Below, one piece after another: positions 51,971 to 62,600 of a stretch of DNA of 64,000 nt (its first letter is position 1; every line of letters starts with the position of its first letter). This DNA comes from Aradus depressus. Lineage: Eukaryota; Arthropoda; Insecta; Hemiptera; Aradidae. The stretch lies in NCBI GenBank assembly GCA_963662175.1, contig OY759214.1, forward strand, positions 80,674,037-80,738,036. The letters are read 5' to 3'. A program made the position numbers and the translations under genes. The notes under the pieces were generated by a model that saw nothing but the letters and a program-made list of their open reading frames with translations, was not told the origin of the DNA and did no database searches.

Positions 51971-52429
51971 AGTATAACAATGTACCTCCCCAGCTACATC
52001 CTATGCATAGACAAAGTATAGTCCTTTCACCTCCCCTCCCATTCCCCGCCCCTTTTCCAGAAAAATCCTTGAGGGCGCTCAACTGGGTTGAAGGAGACCT
52101 AACCAGAGAGCCCCCCACTCGACCAAATTTTTTCATCCTTCTTAACCCAAAGAAGTTTCCGCTCTCCCCAACACAACAACAGTCACTTCTTAGGAACATT
52201 TCTTCTAATTTTTTATTTCTATCTAGTCTTACACACCACATCAAAGATGTCCTTTAAACCTTTTTTTCTCAAGTTGGCGTAGCCAATCGCCCTTCCCAAA
52301 ACTTTTGCATCTCTCAGACCCCCTCATCACATTACAGAAGCCACTATGAGGTCAACCTATACTAGAGTTGTTCACTTTGAATCACATTCAATGTACCATC
52401 CCACATCAACTCTTCACCCAATGTACCTC

Positions 52430-52740
52430 CCCAGCTCAACCCCTATAAGTCATCTCTCGCTTGAATCACTTACCCAGCGCTCACCAACCACGCCACTATT
52501 TTCTTACTTTGCCCACTAGAGCTCCCAAGCTTCTAGAATTTATAGATTGCTAGATGCGACTTAAGGAAAAAAATAACTTGCCCTAACGGGGATTGAACGC
52601 GGTCCCGGCACCTTTGACATGGGAGACAAGCAGCTAACCCCGAGACCTACCCTGTTGAAGCAGGCGAAAATCTAGGTATACAAGTCAACAGATATCTCAA
52701 GAGGCATTATAATCCGACTAAAGATTATTTTTCTGATCAC
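52430..52740 (-). repeat. SINE-C, copy 2, with array flank
   Basis: 'tacctccccagctcaacccc' at 52421, then 'ctagagctcccaagcttcta' (52515), minus-strand B-box-like 'gcgttcaatccccg' (52598-52585), A-box-like 'gtctcggggttagctgc', and 'aatctaggtatacaagtc' (52670). Same order as copy 1, about 1.02 kb apart, so the SINE and flank were probably duplicated together. Confidence 0.6.
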
Positions 52741-54862
52741 TCATACAGACCCATCTCACACGATATTTTTCATTACAGTCCTACTTCCACACATGAATCA
52801 TTATAAAATCATAATTCGTAAATCCTACTTCCCCAGATCAATTTTACTTCTCCTTCTAAACCTGAACAACCTCAATAGGAACCCTTACACTCCATCCAAA
52901 ATATTTTTTCAAGACCGGCATACATTCACTTTTACTTCCTCATACTAATTCTCCGTCAACCCTCAGAACAGCGTCATAGTCAGTCCATCTCAATTTTCTC
53001 ACTTATACTTCCCCACATAAATTAGATAATTTTTTACTCCAGCTTGTCTACACCCGAGCAATTTTCTTAAGATTTCATAATAGCCCATTACTTTTGACCT
53101 TAGCACCATCCTTCTTTGCCCAACTCATACAACCTCTCCTCTAGATCGTCTGACATTTTTTTCGGTCTATTCATACATTCTACGCCCACGAACCTTCCCC
53201 TATGAATCAGTCGTACTTACCCACCACAAATCACCTTCAATGTACATACCCACGCCAACACTTCCTTTAAAATCATAATTTCTCATTACAATCCTACTTC
53301 CACACATCAATCATTCTAAAATCATAATCTTTAATTATAGTTCGACTTCCTCAGACCAATTGTACTTCTTCCACTACTACAGATCCGCCTACACCTAGTT
53401 CTCGGGTCTTTCTCATATTTTATACTTAACAACATGAATTTTTTTAATTTTTTCTCGTTTTGTCCTAACCAATTTTCGACTCTCACCTCTAACCCTTCTA
53501 ACCCACTCACACACTATTCTGCTTCCACTACTACAGACCCACCCACACCACTACCCTAAGGATTTTCTTTAGATTTCGTCATAGTCTAATCGGTACTCTT
53601 AACCTTTTCCTTAGCACCATCCTTCTTCACACGTTTTCTTCGCCCAACTCCCACAATCTCTCTAGACATGATTCGTTTAACATTTTTTCATCATAACCGG
53701 GTTTACCCATACATACACCGGTATCATCCTACAGACCCATTCAACTTAGACTTTTTTATCCCTTAATTCTAGTCACCAATCTTTAGCATCATTACTCTAC
53801 ATACCAATTTCCTAGTACACATTAAAATGTTATTTTTGAATTAATGCCAGGGCGGTAACCTCCTTTGACCCTACTCAATATAAACTATCAACCCAAAAAC
53901 AAAGTAAATAGGTATTCCCTCCCAGCTAAATTCTCGTTCCCTCTCCTGTATAGTATACCTTAAGCTCTACAGTGAACCATCCCGACCCTAACACAATGTC
54001 TATCGCCTTATACATATTATTGTATTTATCATGGTAAGTTATATCACAAAACATTTTCCTACAACTAACATTCAACAGTACCCAAATTAAGATCAGCACA
54101 CTACTCTGGATGTAGAACACATTCCCGTACATACGACATTTTCATCATACCCATTAAGATACTTGAATCTACAACACGCCTCTCCCTTGCTCTATAATAC
54201 TCTTTAGGACTAGATGTTCCTTTTCAGCGGTCTCATGGAGACATTCTTCGATCAACATGTGGTATATTTAAATTAAATTATTTTACATGCTGCTTTTTGT
54301 ATACCTTAATTTCACTTGGACTGCTTTTCATCTCCAGCCATCGCTTGGGCTGCTTCTCGCCAACCTCTCTACATTCACCTCATACTGAAACATACTTTAT
54401 GAGGGGTACATCTCTACCAATCCTCGGTTTTACTGGTTAAACACTTGTTTTCTCCTGCCACCAACAGTCTACAGTAATTGCTCTCATAGCCTTAGAGACC
54501 TCGCCCAATCCATACCAATTTGCCGCTCTTCAATTCTACTTACCATACATTATACCGAGATAGGCTTCTACAAGTATAGACCACACCTCCGTCAACATTT
54601 GATTCAAACCACTTCTATCCCAATAAACCTTTCACTGAGACATACATACATACTAGCATACAACATCAGCCAAGGGATTTTCTTCAGAATTCATCATAAC
54701 CTAACCGGCACTCTTAGCCTATTCTTTAGCATGTACCAAAAAACCTCGTGATTCACACATTTCTTCAACCAACTTATACAACCTCATCGATATTCTTACT
54801 TCAAATCCTATGATCCTAGCACCCCAGGTCTTCATTTACACCCTGTTTTATATGTATTTAAA
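52741..54862. repeat. Decayed pyrimidine-rich tandem array
   Basis: No gene. Related blocks recur: 'cctacttccacacat(g/c)aat' with 'aaatcataat' at 52780 and 53290; '(t)tttcttaagatttca' / 'ttttctttagatttcgtca' / 'ttttcttcagaattcatca' with 'accatccttctt(t/c)' at 53060, 53566 and 54676. The plus strand is low in G. Spacings of ~0.5 and ~1.1 kb suggest an old satellite-like unit of about 0.5 kb. Confidence 0.55.
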
Positions 54863-57800
54863 TATTTTCACATACCTAATCCGGCAATGACAACATCCAC
54901 AGTTCTCGTCGATATTTAGATTCGCATTTCCAATGTTACTTTAGCCTCACTATATTTTTCGACTAAAACCTAAAGTAGGAATACATTTCAGTTACATCGA
55001 TAGCTTTAATTCATACATCATCACCAACTTCCTACCACCAATAGACCTCACCTACTGTATTACGGACATCTCATCTAGGACTTCATACTCTTTCCTCTAC
55101 AACCTATTACACACATACAACATTATATATACTAAAAACCTTGTCAGCCTATACTAATTTATTTAATTAATTAGCTTATTCCCTACCATCCTTTGACATC
55201 GCCCTAGTATGCAACAATACCATTGTAAATGTTTCATTAGGTTTTACATTTCACATTTTCATATATATCACAGACCACAATCATTATTGAACCCTCCCTA
55301 CTACTTTACTACCTATGGATTCTGTCAATTAAACACGTACAGCACAGCCGAGTAATTCAGACCGACCTCACACCCTCATGTGCCCTTTGCATTTTCTAAT
55401 ACTCTTGTATACAATACCCATAATTCCAACATCTTCCATTTATCATCTTCATACCTAACACCTATGATCTATTCTTTTCTTTAGAACCATCTATACCCTA
55501 AAACCCCTGCTTCACACTTCACTCAACTCCCAGCACCACAACCTCTCCGAAATTTTTGTAATGTGTGCTGCTGGGGAGCAGTACATCATAGTTCTCCAAA
55601 GACTTGTACTATCTTAACATAAATCATATATATCCATTTTCAACAGAATTACTAACATATATTTTACAAGATTAGATTCATAATCGTAAATCCCAGGTAT
55701 TTTTCAGAGTTCTCAGAGTTATTTGACCCCAATTCGATGTCACAAGAAGCTTCAAAACAGTCTGTGTTCTATTAGTTTTTCCTTGTGTATTTAATACAAT
55801 AAATTCATGTATATACCTTACCGCCTCTGAAGCAGTCCTACACAAACTCCCCAATACTTGGTACATTCGGACCTGATTTCATTCTGGAAGTCTTATAAGA
55901 GTATATTAATACGTCTTCATACATCTGTCAAACTACATTTTCATAACCATCAACATTCTCCCAACATATAAATTTCTTACCAGAACTTTCAAGAAGACCG
56001 GACCATATTCATTCGAAGCTCAACCTTATAGGATGTGTATTCACAGTATTATCATGAATAAACTGAAAACAAATCCACTCCTTGTATGATGTACAACTCA
56101 ATGGGGATACCTAAATACCATTCCTATCAATCCTTGGCTTAACATCTTTAAACTTCAAGTTTCACAGAATGTAACAGTATTTGTGTGCTCATGGGACTGT
56201 GGAGCGGGCATTTCTCAAGTTTTAAAGTGTTTAACACAAAATCCATCTTTTGTTTTAAATTACATACTTTATCATCAGCTGTACCCAATATACCTCTTTT
56301 CATAAAGTATCCAGTGTTTTATTAGACATGTAGCATATTTCGATTAGTATCCTTGTAGGTCACCCATTTTTCGACAATAGAAACTCTTATAATAACACCC
56401 TGACGTAGGTATTCATTCCAGTCACACATCTGCAAAATTGTTTTATTCCTTTAAAAATTAACCAACAAAACCATCCTATGCGAAGAAGTCATTGAACAAT
56501 TTACCCACTTAGCCGGATAATTATTTTTTAAATGGTAAAATCTAGGCCTTGTAGGCCCCAAAACACATCAGACCTTTACATTTATAATAAAGTAGCACAG
56601 ATCCCGATAACCAAAGTAGGAACCATTATAACATCCAACTAATGCTAGAATAATATAGGCTAGGATAAAATATATATTTTACATACTTTACAACACATCA
56701 TTCGAGAACGTAACCTACCACCATACACCATTTAAATTTTTTTTTACACAAACAACACATTATAGAGGTATACAACCTTATTACTACGAAACCACCGGTT
56801 CAAAACTTCAAACACATTGATACTCATCGCACTAAAACTATACATTTTTTTAGTACAATCCATATCATACCTTGACATAACCTTTGGCAACAACAATACT
56901 TCAAAACCCAGGTTTTGCGTTTTTCTTTAGGTCCTTTACATTACGCATTTTTCATATACATCACAGACCCCATCATTATTGAACCCTATACTCATAAAAT
57001 CATTCATTAAAACTACTTCACTACCTAACTACTTTTTTCATCTAAGCACGTACAGCACAGTCGGTAGGTTATAGTTCGCACCGACCTTACTCATACAACA
57101 CACATACTTACATACATTTACATACACTTCAATTTTAATTCATACCCTATAAAATTATAACCGTCAGCCCCTGTATTATTCTCAAACTATGTCAAAAGCG
57201 CTACAAACCCACTGACTTTTTTGTTCACATGTGACACCTATTATAGTCTTATAGGCCTGCATCAAACACCATCCACACCTTACAGCGAACTCTATCACAA
57301 GTAGCTCCGTCCATCTCTTTGGCATGTGTCATATTTCGATTCGTATCCTTTTTTAAGTCATTTTTCATATATGTGACTTTTTATCGCCCACATACCTGTG
57401 AAACAATTCTTTAAACATAATTTAAGTACATCAACTAATATTCTTAATATATTTTACTTATTTCATTCATTCATTTCCTTTATGTCACTTAGGATGCTCC
57501 TCACCAACATCAGAGCTTTACACCAGGAGTCCCCTCAGACCTGTATCATACTGAAAATATACTTTTTACCCCCTCAAATAATTTTTCTGGTTCTGATCAG
57601 TCTTACCTACCAACAGCAATTGTTAGCTCTCTCAGGAACCTTATAATTTCTCACACCATCACACATCAATTACCCCACTTATTCCAATCCTACATGTCGA
57701 AACAGAGAATATTTCCGGAGAGTCTTAACCCCAATAGGAGCCCTTGTACCGAACCTCCCATCCCTCCTTTCTAGAGGTCAGACACTTAAAATTTCTTTGA

Positions 57801-58041
57801 CATCTACCCACTTGTTACCCCAAACCAACCTACATCCTAGTCCATCATACATCATAACTCTAGCATAGACCACCTAATCCTTAACGCGAACTCCGCCATT
57901 TACTTTATGTCACTTCGGGTGCTTTTCACCACCCTCGACACAGATCACGCCTGAAGTGAGCCGCTTATAGTCGAACACACCCCGATTATAGACGAGTCAA
58001 ACGACCGGAGGACACCTGTTAACAACGTATACCAAGTTAAA

Positions 58042-59039
58042 CTAGATAAAAATCCAATATTTATATAAAAATGTGGAATTATACATAAATCGGACCAAAA
58101 AGTGTATAATTATTGAAAAATGTGGTGTTTTTACATAACTCAGTCAAAAAAACGTGGTAATGAGACAAATTAGACATTATAAACTGGATAATGTTGTTAC
58201 ATCAACACAGCCGGCAGAAGACCTCTCCGAGATACAGTGTGCTCGGACGTATATAGTTTAAACTCTCCTCACATCTACATTTTCTAAGGAGTTTCATAGA
58301 ACTTGAAGTAAATTTTGTAACATCTACTGACTGACGATTACGAGAGATGTGTGCTGCAAAGCCGGGTTGGGGTCTCTAAACGGAGTAACTACTACAGCCG
58401 GGTTTGGGGGTCTGTATATAATATAGCTGGTGTGAGGGTCTGTACATAATATAGTCGAGGCTTATACTTACTGACTTTTAGCAAGAGATGGGGGCTGTGT
58501 AGCCGAGCCGTGTGAGAGGCTATATGGCTGTATGCATCTCTTCCTAGATAAAAATCCAATATTTATATAAAAATGTGGAATTATGCATAAATCGAACCAA
58601 AAAGTGTATAATTATTGAAAAATGTGGTATTTTTACATAACTCAGTCAAAAAAACGTGGTAATGAGACAAATTTGACATTATAAACTGGATAATGATGAT
58701 ACATCAGCACAGCCGCCAGAAGACTGCTCTCTGAGGGACAGTGTGCTCGGGCGTATACAGTTTAAACTCTCCTCGCATATACATTTTCTACGGAGTTTCA
58801 TAGAACTTGAAGTAAATTTGTAACATCTACTGACTGACTCTGACGAGAGATGAGGGCTGCAAAGCCGGGTTGGGGTCTCTAAACGGAGTAACTACTACAG
58901 CCGGGTTTGGGGGTCTGTATATAATATAGCCGGTGTGAGGGTCTGTACATAATATAGTCGAGGCTTCTACTTACTGACTTTTGGCAAGAGATGGGGGCTG
59001 TATAGCCGAGCCGTGTGAGGGCCTGTATGCATTTCTTCT
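58042..59039 (+). repeat. ~500-bp tandem duplication near the apex (left arm)
   Basis: 'ctagataaaaatccaatatt' begins at 58042 and 58544, and the ~500-bp units match throughout with scattered changes. Each unit ends in a G-rich part with 'agccgggttggggtctct', 'agccgggtttgggggtctgt' and '(g)gtgtgagggtctgt', i.e. ~30-bp subrepeats with G runs. Confidence 0.92.
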
Positions 59040-59166
59040 ATGCGGAGTCAGAGGGATCGGGAAGGAGACACTGCTAGAATCATACCGATATCAAATTTCA
59101 TAAAAACATGAGGAAAATTAGTTGAGATAGGGAGAAATTGAAACACCTCTGGCTGAGTGGTTAGCA

Positions 59167-59415
59167 GTGCCGGTGACCATGAAGGGAGAGCTGAATCATT
59201 CTAAGTGGAGAAGTACATTGGTAATTATTCAAAGAACAAAAATTTATATGAAAAATCTAGTTGGAGTGGAAACCTCAGGATGGTTAGCAGTGGTTAGGGC
59301 TGGGTTTAAGTGGTTTGAGGTGGTTGGGGCTGGGTTCAAGAGGTTTGAGGTGGTTAGGGCTGGGTTTCAATGGTTAAAGGTGATTAAGGTTGTGTTTTCA
59401 ACTGGGGAGGGATAA
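59167..59415 (+). CDS. 82-aa frame at the palindrome apex, 10-residue repeats
   Basis: ATG at 59167, TAA at 59413. N-terminal part MPVTMKGELNHSKWRSTLVI, then VVRAGFKWFE / VVGAGFKRFE / VVRAGFQWLK, a 10-residue repeat encoded by the 30-bp minisatellite. No signal peptide or known domain. A tRNA A-box-like tggctgagtggttagcagtg (59152-59171) overlaps the start, so the region may be a SINE-like or satellite sequence and the frame accidental. Confidence 0.25.
   Translation: MPVTMKGELNHSKWRSTLVIIQRTKIYMKNLVGVETSGWLAVVRAGFKWFEVVGAGFKRFEVVRAGFQWLKVIKVVFSTGEG
59290..59398 (+). repeat. 30-bp minisatellite, 3.6 copies
   Basis: gtggttagggctgggtttaa + gtggtttgag repeats at 59290, 59320, 59350 and (partial) 59380. 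Each unit has two or three G-runs. The mirror is at 59465-59573. Confidence 0.92.
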
Positions 59416-59451
59416 CTACCATACGACCTGAGGCGCAAGATTGGTGGTCAC
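59412..59451. other. Palindrome spacer (40 bp)
   Basis: The only asymmetric part: starts ataactaccatacgacctg and ends in gattggtggtcac. It is not self-complementary and does not resemble a sequencing hairpin adapter that I know. Confidence 0.9.
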
Positions 59452-59696
59452 CCCTCCCCAGTTGAAAACACAACCTTAATCACCTTTAACCATTGAAACC
59501 CAGCCCTAACCACCTCAAACCTCTTGAACCCAGCCCCAACCACCTCAAACCACTTAAACCCAGCCCTAACCACTGCTAACCATCCTGAGGTTTCCACTCC
59601 AACTAGATTTTTCATATAAATTTTTGTTCTTTGAATAATTACCAATGTACTTCTCCACTTAGAATGATTCAGCTCTCCCTTCATGGTCACCGGCAC
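59448..59696 (-). CDS. Mirror copy of the 82-aa apex frame
   Basis: Identical protein to 59167-59415. The stop is TGA rather than TAA because it falls in the asymmetric spacer. Same reservations. Confidence 0.25.
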   Translation of the reverse strand: MPVTMKGELNHSKWRSTLVIIQRTKIYMKNLVGVETSGWLAVVRAGFKWFEVVGAGFKRFEVVRAGFQWLKVIKVVFSTGEG

Positions 59697-62600
59697 TGCT
59701 AACCACTCAGCCAGAGGTGTTTCAATTTCTCCCTATCTCAACTAATTTTCCTCATGTTTTTATGAAATTTGATATCGGTATGATTCTAGCAGTGTCTCCT
59801 TCCCGATCCCTCTGACTCCGCATAGAAGAAATGCATACAGGCCCTCACACGGCTCGGCTATACAGCCCCCATCTCTTGCCAAAAGTCAGTAAGTAGAAGC
59901 CTCGACTATATTATGTACAGACCCTCACACCGGCTATATTATATACAGACCCCCAAACCCGGCTGTAGTAGTTACTCCGTTTAGAGACCCCAACCCGGCT
60001 TTGCAGCCCTCATCTCTCGTCAGAGTCAGTCAGTAGATGTTACAAATTTACTTCAAGTTCTATGAAACTCCGTAGAAAATGTATATGCGAGGAGAGTTTA
60101 AACTGTATACGCCCGAGCACACTGTCCCTCAGAGAGCAGTCTTCTGGCGGCTGTGCTGATGTATCATCATTATCCAGTTTATAATGTCAAATTTGTCTCA
60201 TTACCACGTTTTTTTGACTGAGTTATGTAAAAATACCACATTTTTCAATAATTATACACTTTTTGGTTCGATTTATGCATAATTCCACATTTTTATATAA
60301 ATATTGGATTTTTATCTAGGAAGAGATGCATACAGCCATATAGCCTCTCACACGGCTCGGCTACACAGCCCCCATCTCTTGCTAAAAGTCAGTAAGTATA
60401 AGCCTCGACTATATTATGTACAGACCCTCACACCAGCTATATTATATACAGACCCCCAAACCCGGCTGTAGTAGTTACTCCGTTTAGAGACCCCAACCCG
60501 GCTTTGCAGCACACATCTCTCGTAATCGTCAGTCAGTAGATGTTACAAAATTTACTTCAAGTTCTATGAAACTCCTTAGAAAATGTAGATGTGAGGAGAG
60601 TTTAAACTATATACGTCCGAGCACACTGTATCTCGGAGAGGTCTTCTGCCGGCTGTGTTGATGTAACAACATTATCCAGTTTATAATGTCTAATTTGTCT
60701 CATTACCACGTTTTTTTGACTGAGTTATGTAAAAACACCACATTTTTCAATAATTATACACTTTTTGGTCCGATTTATGTATAATTCCACATTTTTATAT
60801 AAATATTGGATTTTTATCTAGTTTAACTTGGTATACGTTGTTAACAGGTGTCCTCCGGTCGTTTGACTCGTCTATAATCGGGGTGTGTTCGACTATAAGC
60901 GGCTCACTTCAGGCGTGATCTGTGTCGAGGGTGGTGAAAAGCACCCGAAGTGACATAAAGTAAATGGCGGAGTTCGCGTTAAGGATTAGGTGGTCTATGC
61001 TAGAGTTATGATGTATGATGGACTAGGATGTAGGTTGGTTTGGGGTAAAAAGTGGGTAGATGTCAAAGAAATTTTAAGTGTCTGACCTCTAGAAAGGAGG
61101 GATGGGAGGTTCGGTACAAGGGCTCCTATTGGGGTTAAGACTCTCCGGAAATATTCTCTGTTTCGACATGTAGGATTGGAATAAGTGGGGTAATTGATGT
61201 GTGATGGTGTGAGAAATTATAAGGTTCCTGAGAGAGCTAACAATTGCTGTTGGTAGGTAAGACTGATCAGAACCAGAAAAATTATTTGAGGGGGTAAAAA
61301 GTATATTTTCAGTATGATACAGGTCTGAGGGGACTCCTGGTGTAAAGCTCTGATGTTGGTGAGGAGCATCCTAAGTGACATAAAGGAAATGAATGAATGA
61401 AATAAGTAAAATATATTAAGAATATTAGTTGATGTACTTAAATTATGTTTAAAGAATTGTTTCACAGGTATGTGGGCGATAAAAAGTCACATATATGAAA
61501 AATGACTTAAAAAAGGATACGAATCGAAATATGACACATGCCAAAGAGATGGACGGAGCTACTTGTGATAGAGTTCGCTGTAAGGTGTGGATGGTGTTTG
61601 ATGCAGGCCTATAAGACTATAATAGGTGTCACATGTGAACAAAAAAGTCAGTGGGTTTGTAGCGCTTTTGACATAGTTTGAGAATAATACAGGGGCTGAC
61701 GGTTATAATTTTATAGGGTATGAATTAAAATTGAAGTGTATGTAAATGTATGTAAGTATGTGTGTTGTATGAGTAAGGTCGGTGCGAACTATAACCTACC
61801 GACTGTGCTGTACGTGCTTAGATGAAAAAAGTAGTTAGGTAGTGAAGTAGTTTTAATGAATGATTTTATGAGTATAGGGTTCAATAATGATGGGGTCTGT
61901 GATGTATATGAAAAATGCGTAATGTAAAGGACCTAAAGAAAAACGCAAAACCTGGGTTTTGAAGTATTGTTGTTGCCAAAGGTTATGTCAAGGTATGATA
62001 TGGATTGTACTAAAAAAATGTATAGTTTTAGTGCGATGAGTATCAATGTGTTTGAAGTTTTGAACCGGTGGTTTCGTAGTAATAAGGTTGTATACCTCTA
62101 TAATGTGTTGTTTGTGTAAAAAAAAATTTAAATGGTGTATGGTGGTAGGTTACGTTCTCGAATGATGTGTTGTAAAGTATGTAAAATATATATTTTATCC
62201 TAGCCTATATTATTCTAGCATTAGTTGGATGTTATAATGGTTCCTACTTTGGTTATCGGGATCTGTGCTACTTTATTATAAATGTAAAGGTCTGATGTGT
62301 TTTGGGGCCTACAAGGCCTAGATTTTACCATTTAAAAAATAATTATCCGGCTAAGTGGGTAAATTGTTCAATGACTTCTTCGCATAGGATGGTTTTGTTG
62401 GTTAATTTTTAAAGGAATAAAACAATTTTGCAGATGTGTGACTGGAATGAATACCTACGTCAGGGTGTTATTATAAGAGTTTCTATTGTCGAAAAATGGG
62501 TGACCTACAAGGATACTAATCGAAATATGCTACATGTCTAATAAAACACTGGATACTTTATGAAAAGAGGTATATTGGGTACAGCTGATGATAAAGTATG

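Larger units (their letters stand above)
54863..59411 (+). repeat. Palindrome, left arm (at least 4549 bp)
   Basis: Reverse complement of 59452-64000; paired positions sum to 118863. I compared most of the arm block by block and found two substitutions: 55695 (A) against 63168, and 57814 (G) against 61049. All compared lengths agree, including homopolymer runs. The content is mostly pyrimidine-rich DNA like the array, with internal direct repeats (e.g. 'catcacagacc(a/c)caatcatt' at ~55266 and ~56957). Open frames 57398-57646 (+) and 55678-55866 (-) are short, AT-rich and unconvincing. Confidence 0.97.

Noticed and set aside
51792..52257. Two long overlapping frames at 51792-52244 (-) and 52003-52257 (+)
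   Set aside because: They are produced by the 35-bp tandem repeat and by strand-biased composition; no protein-like content.
57398..57646. Genes in the palindrome arms (57398-57646, 55678-55866 and mirrors)
   Set aside because: Short, AT-rich, Leu/Ile/Phe-rich frames of a length expected by chance; identity between arms only reflects the palindrome.
59290..59398. Telomere repeat (TTAGGG appears in the units)
   Set aside because: TTAGGG occurs only once per 30-bp unit and not in every unit; not a telomeric array.
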